DNA of 64,000 nucleotides from Synaphobranchus kaupii (taxonomy: Eukaryota; Chordata; Actinopteri; Anguilliformes; Synaphobranchidae), in the NCBI GenBank assembly GCA_029718625.1, contig CM056377.1, positions 100,273,743 to 100,337,742 on the forward strand. Direction: 5' to 3'. Within the stretch, counting starts at the first letter, position 1. The number at the start of each line of letters is the position of its first letter. Below are positions 1 through 13,485 of the stretch, in pieces. The position numbers and the translations under genes were made by a program. Below the pieces are notes generated by a model. That model saw only the letters and a list, made by a program, of their open reading frames with translations. It made no database searches and was not told the DNA's origin.

Positions 1-301
1 AAAATAAAAAAATAATATGATGCATTCAGATTAGTTAGTTAAAGTTAAAATGAATGATAACGAGTTCTGCCATGGCTCTGAAAAATAAGACAACCGAATG
101 GCGCACCATTGAAAGCATTTTCGGTACTGTGAATATTTATGCAAACAACAAATTATAGCATGACGCTTAAAAAAGACAAAATTGGTTGATAAAACTGATG
201 GAATCAGTTAGCTTGTACTAAATATATAATTTACGTCTATCAATGTCTGTCCAATGCAGACATTCAGCCATTCATTTCAACTTCTTTCCGAAGCGTAAAT
301 T

Positions 302-1154
302 TGCGCATGCGCTGTATGTTCACTACGACGATCACTTCGCAGCATTTTTTAAACGTTGACACTTGAGCATTTCTCTTATACTCTGGCCATTTACTCACAC
401 TCGTTCTAGAATACGAACATCGCACTTAATCACGTTTAATGCAGGAATTTCTATTAGGCTACCAAGCCACCCCATAAATTACTAGCTAACGTTAGCGTTA
501 AAACATTGCTAGCTAACGAACGCTTTGATAACCTATCTAAATTGCTGCTCACGTTTGTTTTTGTTATTGGTTGGAAAAAAATGTTAACTTGCTAAAAGTA
601 CCCCACTAAAAACAACTCATCTTGTAACCTCGAACACGATTTTGTAATTATTAATGGATATCTAATGCGTATTGTATTTGTTAGCTAGCTAGCAAGATAT
701 GGCACTGCTTAGACACGACTGAACGAAACGAGACCACACCATCACCAACTTAAACAACTAATTTACCGGCTAACACCATGGTAAATAATGAGCAATGCAC
801 AACAGCCAAGCATGGTATACACTGACTCACCCACTCCAGTGTAGAACACATTGTAAATTTCCTGCTTATGAAGGAATTATCCAATTCATTTGCAAACAAT
901 TTTATAACGCAGGATTCAATGTATAATTTGGCGCTTTTTCCGACAACAAGACCCCGCGCCCGCAGACACCTCCTGCGATTGGCCAGCGATTCGGCCTGCG
1001 GTATAAAAGTAGATGATACAATATTGATCATTTATGGTTGACTAAATTGAGAAAAATTATATTAGTGTAATATTTCAAACAAAAAATGTAAACGCTAAAC
1101 TTTAAATCGGGCTACATTCTTAGACATACTCTAAACGCCTTTGTGCCACGTGAC
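302..1154. promoter_or_regulatory. Promoter-like cluster (NRF1, CCAAT, TATA, E-box)
   Basis: Seen: a perfect NRF1-type palindrome TGCGCATGCGC at 302-312, an ATTGG (inverted CCAAT) at 978-982 inside a GC-rich patch, a TATAAAAG at 1002-1009, and a CCACGTGAC E-box at 1146-1154. The spacing of the CCAAT and TATA elements (about 20 bp) would suit plus-strand initiation near 1030-1040. No convincing coding exon follows on either strand inside the window. Inference: this could be the start of a gene running left out of the window or the distal 5' end of kank4. In human, USP1 lies head-to-head with KANK4, so usp1 on the minus strand is one candidate, but none of its coding sequence is visible here. 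Confidence 0.4.
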
Positions 1155-1591
1155 CGTTTGGGCGAACAGAACCGCCATATTTATAGGGGGGAAGTTGTTT
1201 GTGTGGACTCAGTGAGAGTCGATCATCTTTATCTAACAACTTACATTATAACGTTAAGTGACAAACAGTGCAAGTTACTAGGAATACCATATACATGCGA
1301 ATACAACATACTTATTTCACGCCCTTTATTTCCAGAATTAAGTGAGCAAAATACCTTTAAAAACATGTTCTGAGGTGATTGTATCAATGAGGTGGGGTTG
1401 TATTCTTGGAATAATATAGGCCTACTACACAGTCATTCGAGGAATACATAAAGTTATCAATCATGATTATTGCAGGTATTATAGGTTCTTCACGTTCCGT
1501 TTCTAGGTTAACCGTTTGGCCACACATTTTAACCACAAAGGTGAACAGTTTGAAATAACGCACAATACCCAACTTAAATGACACGGTTTGG

Positions 1592-1605
1592 CCACAAGAG
1601 GGCAG
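1592..1605 (+). promoter_or_regulatory. CTCF-like motif
   Basis: CCACAAGAGGGCAG matches the published core CCASYAGRKGGCRS at 13 of 14 positions; the fifth base is A instead of a pyrimidine. Forward orientation. A motif match only; occupancy is unknown. Confidence 0.35.
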
Positions 1606-1828
1606 TCTTTGTTGTAAATTCGGAGCACTAAGCCTACTGCTAAGAGGGCATCTCTAAATTGATTTGTTTAAAAAATGTGTGGAATATTTCAGTAATTTGT
1701 ACAACATCTTTTGTTAAATCATTTGTTTTTGTTTGTTTCAAATCTTGGGGTGAATACATTCTCGTTCCTGTTGATTAATGGAGAAAATAATACGTACAAT
1801 AATACATACATAATACATAAATACCTTT

Positions 1829-2022
1829 GAGGCTTTCAACTGACCCTTATCCAGAGCGATACACAGCTTATATTCTTTTTTTGAAATGCAGTCCTGTTAT
1901 ACAGCTGGATATTTAGGAAACTGAAGTGTAGCCTACCTTGCCAAATGGCAGTGCCTCATGTGGGGGTCGAAGCTTCAAACTTGGAGTTCTAAGACCAGCT
2001 CTCCAACCATTATGCTACACTA
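1829..2022 (-). repeat. Degenerate SINE-like dispersed repeat
   Basis: The run CTGACCCTTATCCAGAGCGA near 1840, then an ACAGCTGGATATTTA stretch, then GTGGGGGTCGAAGCTTCAAA and a CCAACCATTATGCTACAC end, resembles a very common fish repeat. Its distal part looks like the reverse complement of a tRNA (degenerate B-box region on the minus strand). It is heavily mutated. The family assignment is from memory and tentative. Confidence 0.4.
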
Positions 2023-5000
2023 ACAGATATGTTAGTTAAATTATCCCGGATAATGCAAAACTTCAGAAAGAAGTTAAGGGGAAATTTTTCATTTTTTGTT
2101 AAGGTGTTTACATTTTAAATTACAATTTAATATTTTTGAGGGATTCTCTATTCAGATTTTTTTGTATATTCATATTCTTGATTGCATTCCAGATTTATAG
2201 TTTGTTAGAGATGTATCTGTTGGCGTTTAGCTCATGGTGGTCACGATTAATGATGTTGAAAGAGCAATGTGACATTTGTTGAGGTGCATGCTTTCTACCT
2301 CAGGTTATTTACACATGTATACTGTACACACACATACACACACACACACTATAGCAGTCCTGCTTTGCTCTGCTTCGGGCAGTTCATTTCGGTGACCGCC
2401 TGCTTTGCAGTATTTAAAAAACGAAATTACAATGCTCACTGTTATATATTTTATTTATGACTGTGTGAAATGAGAGCTACAGTGATTCGTTTTTCTGTAT
2501 TTGCAATCCCTGATGCTGGGCCCTGCTCTAATGCTGCTCACCCGCTTTTAAGCATGGGACTGAAAATGAGGGAGCTTGTGATGGTGGAACACAATTTTCT
2601 AGCTGGACATGGCAGACTTCTCCAGGTTGTTGCTTGGTCAACAGTGCCGGGTTCTTGTAGGAGAAAGTCTATTACAGGAAAATGAATGCTACGCTAGCAC
2701 AAGCGTGATTCCTCATTGGAGACAACAGTCAGTCAGGGTGTAATGCGAAACCAGATGGTCTTTTTTTTTGTATCAGTTCATATTAACTATTGCTCTTCTA
2801 GTCACACATAGAAAATGTCAGTTCTCCCCTCCCATAGCAGTATTCATTTACATTCAGTAGCCATAAGCATGATTTCTGTTTTTTATTTATCATTGATATA
2901 CATTGGCAAATTCAGTTGGACTATATTGTTACTTTATGAATTATCAGTGTGGCAGTGCCTTTTGTTTTAAGAGGTGCTGGTTTCATCCTTCATGGTGGTT
3001 GAGATATCCTAATTCCTAGTCTGTAGGATCAGCTATGTGTGCAGATATTTTCCCTCCTCCGCTGTGCTCGTGAAAAGGCCTCTGCGCTTTGCTTCAGGCA
3101 GCAGTCGCAGGTTTGTCCTTTTAGAGTGAATAATTACGGGAGGGAAACGCAGTCCCTTCCCCCCAGCTCCACAGTTTTGGACAGTGTGTTACAGGAGGGG
3201 GTTAAGCCAGCAGTGAGCCAGAGACTGTAAAGTCCCTACGGAAAGGAGCATTTTTGCAGAGGAAACGTGAAGAATGGCAACGGTGCGCATCAAGAATGAG
3301 AGGCATGTCCTGAGACAGACTTTCTTTCCTCCCAGCGCCACAGCGCCATTCTTCCCGTTACGCTCTGCATCGCCACCGCTCTATTTACTGTGGACCTATA
3401 GCAAATACGAGAGTAAGGCTGTGTACAGGACTCCGGGCTATTAAATCTCTCCCTTTTTGTTTTTCCCCTCTCTCTTCAAATGGGTCTTATTTATGAGAAT
3501 CTCTAGACAGCAGTACAGTATTTCTGGTGAGCTGAGCTGCCTCCTGTGTGAGATCTGACCTCTGGGATTTTATTGGATGAACGCTGAGGAAGGGGGGCGT
3601 GTCCATCCCACCAGCGGCACAACACTGCTTGTGTTTTAAAGTACTTTGCCATCCCCTCCACATTTCTGAGTAACAACTGTATCTCACTTCCAGATGCCAT
3701 CTCCGAGGGGGAGACGCGACGTGCAGGCAGAGAGGGCTGGGGCTGCTTGAAGGACTCGCAGAAGGACGGGGACACAGAAGACCAGCAGCGTTAGAGGTGA
3801 GAAACGGGGGAACGCGGGATCTCTCTCCTGTCCTGCTTGGGGGGATTTTGAGGTCCAGTGCGGGAATCCAGCATACCCTGGTCCATGCTTGCATGAGCTG
3901 CTGGGACAGAGAACACTCTCTGCGCACACACACACAGCCATCTTCTGCACTCAGAAACTCCACACCCTTCATCTCATCGTGCATTTTACTGTGGCAGGTT
4001 CTGATTTACCTTCGCGCTTGGATGTTTTATGTCCAGGAACCGGGGCTTTACCGCGAGGTTAATGAAGGAAGCAGTTGTTTGTGACATTATTGCGTGTTAG
4101 ACTGGCTGAACATTCGTGAAATACGTGGCTGTTCTTCAAATGAGCGTTTCTGTGGTCACGGTGCACGTTATGGGCTTTTTATGTCAAAGCTCCAGAGCGT
4201 GAGCGCGTTTTATCCCCTTACTGGTCATGTACACTGTCTGGGGTCGGCTGCTGGCATATTGATTGATCACCAGGGCCTGACATCCTGTTGTATGCTGGGA
4301 GAGCTGTTACTGTAGAGCTCAGATTAGTCTGTCTGTGGGAGGAGCATGTGGGATTCATACACGCCCCCTGCACAAACAACATCAGTTACACCGAATGTCA
4401 ACAGGGCACAGTGTTAGAATGCGACTGATGTTTTTCATTTCATTGTGCGATTTTAAATTGTGGTGGTGAGAGACTAGAGTATGGAGCTGTAAACCCGGGG
4501 AGGCTGTTTGCTGAAGCCGTCTCTGGAGAATGTAGCTATGAATAGCGCGTAATGTTGCCGTGGAGACTTGCCAGGTGTCCTCTCACTTTCAGTGTCAGCC
4601 CGTGTGTCGTCCGGTGATGTCATAAGTCATCCTCCCTGTGGAACATTTTAAGGGGGGGGCAGGACGGTCTGACTCCCGGCCCACCCAGAAGAACTAAACA
4701 CTCCGCTGAGCCCGATGGGTAATTTACAGCACTGTTTCGCAAAAAAACACAGGGGTCTCCAACAGTTGCTTCGGCCCGGGCATCTGAACATACCAGGCAT
4801 TTTTCCCCCGAGTGAAACAATCCAAAACCCTGCTCCGCTGCACTTAGTGCTATGAGCAGCGCAAAGCAATAACTTGTAAAAACAAGGAGTTGAGATACGG
4901 TGTGCCTCTGATTGCCCTATCGCAACTGGCAAGGTGCCTGAGTGAGCCAGATGGCTTGAATTTCCCGGACTTGGCTCCCACTACAGACAGGACCGTAGTA

Positions 5001-5079
5001 AACCTGACGCTGAGAGTGCCAGGAGCTCTTAGGCCACCGGACTGAACAGGGATTTCACATCGTTTCATCTCCAGGGGAT
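2023..5079. other. No gene recognised
   Basis: About 3 kb of mixed-composition DNA. Short open frames exist on both strands between 3.0 and 5.1 kb, but none has a recognisable domain and several overlap antisense. There is a short (CA)n near 2327-2349. GC content rises from about 3 kb towards the CpG-rich block that follows. Confidence 0.5.
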
Positions 5080-5497
5080 GGCAAGAAGTCATCCTCTCTC
5101 ATTTCCCTTAATAGGTGCAACACGGATTTTAGGGTTTACGCGCTATTACGGAGATCTGGGGGCGATCAAGCTCCCCGAAACCCCAGGCGTCAGACGCCGG
5201 CGCTGGGAAAACAGAGCGGGAGCTTGGCTCGGTACGGACCCCGTGGTAAAGATGAGAGACATTCCTCCACGGTTTCCCCCGGGTCTGAACAAACGCGGGG
5301 GATTGTTGGTAATCTCGTCCAGCCTCCGTGTTCCCTTTCTCTCCCTCTCATGGCACTGTGGGTTTGCTCCCTGGCGTTTGAGGGCGACGCGTCCGTGCAC
5401 GGCCCGCCTGGATCGCGCAGTTGGCCACCCGCCCGCGTTCTGAATACCGCGCTCTCCTGCTGCGACGAAATAAGCCGCAGCGCATCTGCCGGAGGTG

Positions 5498-5545
<48 letters not shown>

Positions 5546-5800
5546 CTGGCGGTGCGCGTAGGGCTGCGCCGCTGCGGCGGAGCCACAGATACACGCCGTC
5601 ACAGAGCCGAAGCAGCAATAATAGCGGCGGTCTCCGCGCGGCTCTGTGGGAGGGAAGTGATTACGCCAGCCGAGGGGGGACATGGCGGGGGGGTGCCGGG
5701 GCGCAGAGGGGGACCGGCGGAGCGTACCCCTCCTCCGTTTCCTGCAGGAGGATGTTCCTCTGGGAGAGGGAAGGGGAAACAATAGATGAGATCATCCCGG
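5080..5800. promoter_or_regulatory. CpG-rich candidate promoter
   Basis: The sequence is strikingly rich in G+C and CpG compared with the AT-rich flanks, with many CGCG/GCCG words around 5160-5240, 5380-5480 and 5550-5720, interrupted by a (GT)n tract. Such islands usually mark vertebrate promoters. It lies upstream of kank4 on the same side as its missing 5' noncoding exons, so it is a candidate alternative first exon/promoter. No coding similarity was recognised; the open frames here simply reflect GC richness and the GT repeat. Confidence 0.35.
5501..5542. repeat. (GT)n microsatellite
   Basis: An uninterrupted TG dinucleotide run of about 42 bp embedded in the CpG-rich block. Confidence 0.95.
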
Positions 5801-6150
5801 CCCACTTTGTATTGCCCTTTAATTTGTTTCTTGTATTAGCGCGCAGGAAAAAACATGGCCATCCATCTGACATACAGGGAGAGATAGGCGAGAGGGAGAG
5901 TCAGAGAACATTCAATTTCCCTAAAGAAAAATCCCATACAGGCCCTAACTGAGGGATACCATTGCTAATAGTCGAGGGGAAGATGCTTCTTTCTAGAATC
6001 TCGTAAATGTGATTGAATCCACAGTTATGCAGACAGTAAGGGGGCTGCTGTGTTTTGGTAATGGAGCTTTCTAAAGGGGCCTCAGGGCGTGGACTCGTCC
6101 CCTGGGTGGAGAATGCAGAGTGGAGGTATGCGTATTCCCTGGAAACCTCT
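5801..6150. other. No gene recognised
   Basis: Transition from the GC-rich block to AT-richer DNA. Nothing recognisable. Confidence 0.5.
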
Positions 6151-6240
6151 GCCGCTAGTACATCTGCCGCTAGTACCTCTGCCGCTAGTACCTCTGCCGC
6201 TAGTACATCTGCCGCTAGTACATCTGCCGCTAGTACATCT
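6151..6240. repeat. 15-bp tandem repeat, six copies
   Basis: Exactly six head-to-tail copies of GCCGCTAGTACMTCT, starting at 6151, 6166, 6181, 6196, 6211 and 6226. They differ only at one A/C position. The 15-bp period keeps both strands open, so short open frames here are spurious. Confidence 0.95.
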
Positions 6241-7350
6241 TGTCCAAGCTCCCTATCCTGATAGAACATCTCTGTAGATTACTGCTAATCTCTAAGAACA
6301 CTGTTAGTGTTAGACGACTATTAGAATCTGTGTTATTCCACGATAAAAAAGACTTGGAGACTGTTCAACTTCTGGCCGCCTATGTAAGACTAACCATTAG
6401 AGAATGTGTCTAACTATGATTGGGAAAGACTGTGTTTGGCTGTTAGTTAATACAGACTGTTGGACTGCTGGTGGAAACCCTGTTAGACTGACAGTTAGAA
6501 ACTATCAGTTAGTCTGTGATTGTGACTTGAAATGACTGTGTTTCACTGATTGTTAACAGAGACTGTTACACTGCTGGTAGAGACTCTTTTTGCCTGTGTT
6601 CCAGGCTAAGAGTCACACTGTGGGCGTGGCACTCCACTGTATCTGCACTCCAGTCGTCCAGGTTTACTGTTCGGAGTATGAGGGCAATCTATAATACCTA
6701 TTTTCAATGTTACCTAATTAAAGCTGTAAAACAAAATGCAATCAGCTACTATAGGCTGTTTGGCTACTGAATGCTTGCATTTTTAGATGGGGTGACTTAC
6801 TGTCTAATGACAGTTTTACTGCCCCCCGCACTGGCAGAGCAGGCCTTTCATTGTCGTTTTATTTTGCCTCCACACTCGATAAAAGTGATAACTGTGTTTG
6901 CCCCTGGAGCCTTGCAGAATGTAGTTTGATGATAGATAGTGCAAAAGTATGAGGAGGAGTTGCGCTTAACTGTTCGGAGCGCCCCCGCTCTTCATAGTTC
7001 CACATTGAAAATGGATCATATCGTATATAAGAATGCAGATAAGCTTTGTAGTATAGCGGCATGCCAGCTCTTTAGTGTATCAGTATATCAGCCTTTCTCC
7101 ATTTGAACATGTGCCAGACGTGTTCACTGGAAACCGGCGTAGGCGCGGGCAGAAGCCTGTCGAAGCAGAATTGTCAAAGATGGAACAGATATGTCAAAGC
7201 ATTCGTTCTGTCCTGAGCACATTATTGAGAAGCATGTCTTTTATTGCTTAAGTGTAGCTTTTCTCTTCATACCTCATATTCCAGAGGAAAACGCCGGTGT
7301 GCAGCTAAACCAAGCCAGGTGCGGGGCAGAGGCGGGAAATGATAGGACCC
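6241..7350. other. No gene recognised
   Basis: A stretch near 6380-6600 has loosely recurring phrases (AGACTGTG, CTGTTAG, TGGACTGCTGG) suggesting an old, decayed tandem array. Otherwise featureless. Confidence 0.4.
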
Positions 7351-7393
<43 letters not shown>

Positions 7394-7452
7394 CATGCGT
7401 GTGTGCGTGCGTGTTTATGAGAGAGTGTGTGTGTGTGTGTGTGTGTGTGGTG

Positions 7453-7488
<36 letters not shown>

Positions 7489-7500
7489 TGTTTATGAGAG

Positions 7501-7556
<56 letters not shown>

Positions 7557-7669
7557 TGTCTGTGTGTGTGCAGGCACGCGTGTGTGTGTGCACGTGAACA
7601 TATCCATTTGTAGATGTGTCCGTTTCTGTGTGTCAGTATACAGTATGCGTCTCTGCAGTGTGTGTGAGT

Positions 7670-7707
<38 letters not shown>

Positions 7708-7831
7708 GTGTGTGTGTGTGTGTGAGAGAGAGCGAGAGAGAGAATGTGTGTGTGTGAGTGAGAGAGAGAGAGAGAGAAAGAGAGAATATGTGTGTGTGTG
7801 TGTGTGAGAGAGAGAGAATATATGTCTGTGT
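7351..7831. repeat. Compound (GT)n/(GCGT)n/(GA)n microsatellite
   Basis: About 480 bp of alternating TG runs, TGCG runs, a twice-used TTTATGAGAGA spacer, and GA runs. The GT-then-GA cassette ending in AATATGTGTG recurs three times between about 7660 and 7820, so the locus has grown by duplication of compound units as well as by slippage. Long open frames through it are artefacts of dinucleotide repetition. Confidence 0.95.
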
Positions 7832-10234
7832 TTGTGTGCATGCCTGACACACTCGCCCATCACTCGAAGCATTCCAGGGCTCAGTGGAGACGTACTGACA
7901 GGGGTTTTAGTGAGCCTCAAATTCTGACTGCAGCTCATAGCTATGGGTCCTGGAACCGGTGAAAGGACCATAAATTAATATCCTCTCTGAGTTTACAGCT
8001 TGAATTTACAATTTACATCTGTTTTCCCCCACATGGGGGAGGATTTTTCTTATTTGGTTACGCAATGTTTATGCGCAATATAGTGGCTGCCCTCAGAAGG
8101 TACCCAAACAAGCACGTGCTCTATTGGTTCAAAACAAGTGTCCAAGCCTAATGCTTATGACTGTGTTTGGGTTAGTTTGGTTCTGTTACCTCATTTGTAA
8201 ACACGCAGGTAGACGCAACATAAAAGTGAGAGCGTTTTTATTGTGGCTTTGATTCAAATGTACATGGCTTGGATGTGCACCTGAGGAAGGACTCTGCTCT
8301 GTGACTATAGGCTGTGTGGAATGCTGCAGAGCGAACAGCTCAGATAGTTTAAAAGAACTTGGGTTCATTCCAGGGCTGTTATCCTCTCCCAATCATACGT
8401 TTTCATCAAAAGTCAGGGGACTCGGAGTGGGGGCGGGTATAATGGCTGGGTTCTTTTACGCCCCTCTCTTTTGTGATGCAGAGAGAGACATTCCCAGTGT
8501 CGTTGCACTGACAGAGAGCATTATGCTGACCACAGCTCTCTAACAGAAGCGTTTTCATACCGTAAGTTCAACCGAGCGACCCCACGACGGCTTAGCCCAA
8601 ACTCATTACTGATTCCCATCATAATCTACCCCTGATACTCTAGTTTATCCAAATTGTGGGCTAGGAATTTTGGTCCCCATTTGTTACGTACATCCCTGCA
8701 TCTGTACATTATCAGTGTTGTCATATAACTAATTAGACACCTATAGAAACAGTACATGACTCTCTAACACGTCTCTAAGTGAAAAGACTGGATAGATTTA
8801 TAATTGGTGGTCAGATGCCCACTTTGTGGAGCAATTTCCCTTAATCCTCTACCCAGAATTCTCTGCAATGTGTTTTTCCGTGACAGATGTGCTGGGTGTA
8901 GGTTGTGAAACACAATTTATTTTCAGTGAAGCAGTTTCACTTTCTCACTCTTAATGAAGAAGTTGAAATCCTTGATTAAGAGAGATCACTCTCTCTCTCT
9001 CTCTCTCTCTTTCCATAGATGGCCTGTTCTTACTGAAATGCTCAAAGGAGGCGCTGATGTAAATGATCCCTATCCAGAACAGGGTTGTTATTCTCTTTAA
9101 TTAAATAAACTATCTAGGGATCAAAAAGGAACCTAAAAGTGACCTTCAAGTAATGTACATAGGAGGTCCGGTGAGATTTAGCTGTGGAGGAATGTAGCAG
9201 GGGGAGATTGTGCCGCTTGGGTTGTAATGTGATGGATCGTGGTGCATGTTTTATTTGGCTCTGTGAACACAGTGTGCATGTCTGTGTTTGAGCATGCCCT
9301 ATGTGCTTGTGATTGTGTGTGTGTGTGTGTGTGTACATGTGTATGTGTGACTGCAGACACACGTCAGTAATGCAGCCGAACAGACAAGCAGTCCAGGAAA
9401 ACTAGGTATGATTGATTGTTATGTCCATTATTTTTATCTATAATGTTTCATGTAATTGATATTCCGTATGTAATACATGATGGTAAGTCATGAAACAGTC
9501 ATGTATATTGGTTTTATTGTTTGTGTTGCACTGCTGGGATTGATTGGAGACTAATCCCGCGGGATTAAATCCGTATGATTAAATAAATCTGGTTGTGCCT
9601 GTAGGCTTTGACTGTTACTTCATCTCCCACGTGTCCTTGCATGCCAAGATGGCCACTGACAGAGGGGCGAACAGCATAGCTGCCAGGTCTGTCTGAGAGG
9701 GAAGCAGGCTCATTTTCACTGTAGCTGCTGTAATCATTGATAGCAAAGAGGCATGGGAATTTTGTCCCTCCTTTCATCTGCCGTGCTTAAATCAGCCCAT
9801 ATCCCATATATCCTCTACTAATAACCCTCTGATTGTCAGCAGGAAAGCTGAGCCCTTTGTGGTCGCTGTGGTTTTGACTTAAAGTCTGGGAACAGGCCGG
9901 ATAGTGCAACAGCCTTGGTATTGCTAGTTCTCGTCCCAGCCGATTACAGTGAGAGGATAAGGGGAGGGGGAAAGGGAGAGCAAGAGAGAGATTGTGTGTG
10001 TCACTCAGCTTTTTTTTTTATCACTTAGTTTTTTTCAGTAGATTTAAAGTGTTTCTAAGCGGCATTTAAAGGCTTCATAAGCCCCAAAATTACATTGGTC
10101 AAACATAACAGTTCTGAGCGGGAAGAAAACATAATCGTTTTTAAGATTTTGAGTTGTTTAAAAGTGGACAAATAAGAATTGTCAGTTTGTGTCCTATGGA
10201 ATATTGTGTCCAATATTCCTGATTGATAGATTGA
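7832..10234. other. No gene recognised; minor microsatellites
   Basis: About 2.4 kb of AT-rich noncoding-looking DNA. It contains (CT)n at 8989-9010 and (TG)n at 9314-9334. No recognisable exon, RNA gene or transposon. Confidence 0.5.
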
Positions 10235-11458
<1,224 letters not shown>

Positions 11459-11485
11459 TATATACCCTCTCAGTAAATTGTAGTA

Positions 11486-11942
11486 CAAACCCCAATTCCA
11501 AAAAAGTTGGGACAGTATGTAAAATGCACATAAAAACCATGGGTTCCATACTATTCCCGTGTAATTTACAGCTTAATCTAGTCCCACCCCTCAATTCCCA
11601 TAGAGATCCATTCAAATGCAGAGAGGTTATAGTATCACTTTTAAGAGTACCTGAAAATAAGATATCAAGAGTCTTTTAATATCCTTTTATACCCAGTCAT
11701 GATAGTATCACCCAAACAGGTGTTTTTTGAACTTCCCAGTCTTTTTTTGCCCCTGTTCCAACTTTTCTGGAATTAGCGTATATTTGGAAATTAGCAAAAA
11801 TCAATAAAGTTGATGAGGTAAAACATTAAATATATTTTCTTTGTACTGTTTTCAAGTAAATCTATGCGAAAGAAAATTTACAAATCACTGCTTTCTGTGT
11901 GCATTTTATATACTGTCCCAACTTTTTTGGAATTGGGGTTTG
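11486..11942. mobile_element. MITE-like element with inverted termini
   Basis: The left end CAAACCCCAATTCCAAAAAA (11486 on) is mirrored by TTTTTTGGAATTGGGGTTTG ending at 11942. The inverted repeat extends through GTTGGGACAGTAT and a TAAAATGCAC word, about 45 bp per arm, and both sides are flanked by TA. The 457-bp interior has no transposase. This terminal sequence is very abundant in fish genomes (family name not recalled). It sits only 27 bp beyond the Tc1 remnant. Confidence 0.85.
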
Positions 11943-12589
11943 TACATGGTTCAGTCTCATAGCCCACTCAAGTACTCATGTGGGAAAAGAAAGAGATTCT
12001 TGCCATTTTGTGCCTCAAGTTGTTGCTGTTTGACCAGCTACAATATAATTACCTACAAGTATACTACTAGTAGGAAACTGAAACCTGACATTTAGCATTC
12101 TTTATAAGAGAATATGGTATTTTAGCAGGCCGACTGTTTTTGAGAGGAAGTAACAGCTTGAAACTGTCAGGATTTGAAACTTAATTTGCGGCTCGAGAAA
12201 GAATGCAAGGAGAATGTGTTTTTAATAATGCCAACAGATACATGTTGACAGAGCCAGGCTTTTTTTTTTCAGGAAAACACTGTGATAAGAATGACATAGG
12301 AAACAGCCTTGATCTTGTTATGTTAAAGAGGGAAAGTGTATTTTATAGAGCAGACACTCTCGTTCCAGGCCTTTGAAGAAGAGAGACCACAGCGGGATGA
12401 AAAATCCCAGACTCATCCATTTCCTTTTGGCTGACCTTCCACTGAACTGCTGACCACCAAAATACAGACACTGCTTTAAGCTTGGACCCTCTAGGAACCC
12501 TGCATTTAAACCACCACACACAATAGTCCATTTTAGGTGCACATCAGGGCTCCTGCAGATGACAGTCCTGTTAAAGAGATTCATATTAT
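11943..12589. other. No gene recognised
   Basis: AT-rich DNA with nothing recognisable. The 110-residue minus-strand frame around 12318-12650 has no familiar motif. Confidence 0.45.
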
Positions 12590-12925
12590 GCCAATAATTT
12601 AATGTGCATTCACATATACCCTGATATTTGCCTACAAATGTCGTGTGCATTCATTATTCCCTGATATTTCCCCATACATGTATGGGGAAATGTAGTGTAC
12701 ATGTAGTGTGCATGCACATATACACACAGTGTCCATGCACATACAGTACGTAGTGTGCATTCACATTCTGATACTTACCCATAAATGTAGTGTGCATTTG
12801 CATACCCTAATATTTACCTATAAATGTAGCGTGCATTAACTTCCTGATACTTACCCAAGAATGTAGTGTGCATTCACGTATTCCTTGATATTTACTCATA
12901 AATGTAGTGTGCATTCACATATACA
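12590..12925. repeat. Degenerate tandem repeat, roughly 45-55 bp units
   Basis: The phrases CTGATATTTGCC/CTGATACTTACCC, then AAATGTAGTGTGCATT, then CACAT recur about six times with substitutions and length changes. This is an old, diverged minisatellite. Confidence 0.75.
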
Positions 12926-13239
12926 CACAGCCCTTACCTCCATTTGTGCTCAGAATATGATTAAAGGGGTTAATGTAAAAACATTGATTATGTGCATTTG
13001 AGGAATTTGATTGCTAGCCCTCTTTTGAGGAGAAGTTCCCCACAATATCAATATTCCTACCCTCTGATAAATATGCCCACGGAAATGCATGATGACAACC
13101 TGACTTTAAGTGCACGAATAATCTCCCCGGTCTCAGTGTGTCTAAGTTATGATGAAATGATGTTGAGGAAAATAGGCAATGGCCAATAGTTATTTTAACA
13201 TTTTGGATGTTTTGCTGTATTCAGTTATTAATAAAAACA

Positions 13240-13485
13240 TGTAATAATACCTTGCATTTATATAGCGCCTTTCTCGATACTCAAAGCGCTTACAGTGATG
13301 AGGGGGAAACTCGCCTCTACCACCACCAATGTGTAGCACCCATCTGGGTGATGCAGCGGCAGCCATTTTGCGCCAGAATGCTCACCACACATCAGCTGAG
13401 GTGGAGAGGGAGAGAATGATTATTAGACAATTTAACTGGAGGATGATTAGGTGGCAGATTGAAAGAGCCCGGTTGGGAATTTAGC
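13240..13485. repeat. Dispersed repeat with TATATAGCGCC start
   Basis: The sequence from CATTTATATAGCGCCTTTCT, through AAAGCGCTTACAGTGATGAG, AATGTGTAGCACCCATCTGG and CAGCCATTTTGCGCCAGAA, to CCCGGTTGGGAATTTAGCC is, from memory, a widely dispersed fish repeat. No terminal structure or protein was found, so its class is left open. Confidence 0.6.

Noticed and set aside
750..1031. A 93-codon minus-strand frame overlapping the promoter-like region
   Set aside because: No domain recognised; it overlaps the TATA/CCAAT elements and is better explained as noncoding.
5146..5952. Open frames of 140-240 codons on both strands around the CpG-rich block
   Set aside because: All cross the (GT)n tract, overlap antisense and show no known domain; GC richness removes stops.
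7191..7971. Open frames of 110-180 codons of C/V or T/H repeats
   Set aside because: Translation of GT/CA and GA/CT microsatellite DNA.
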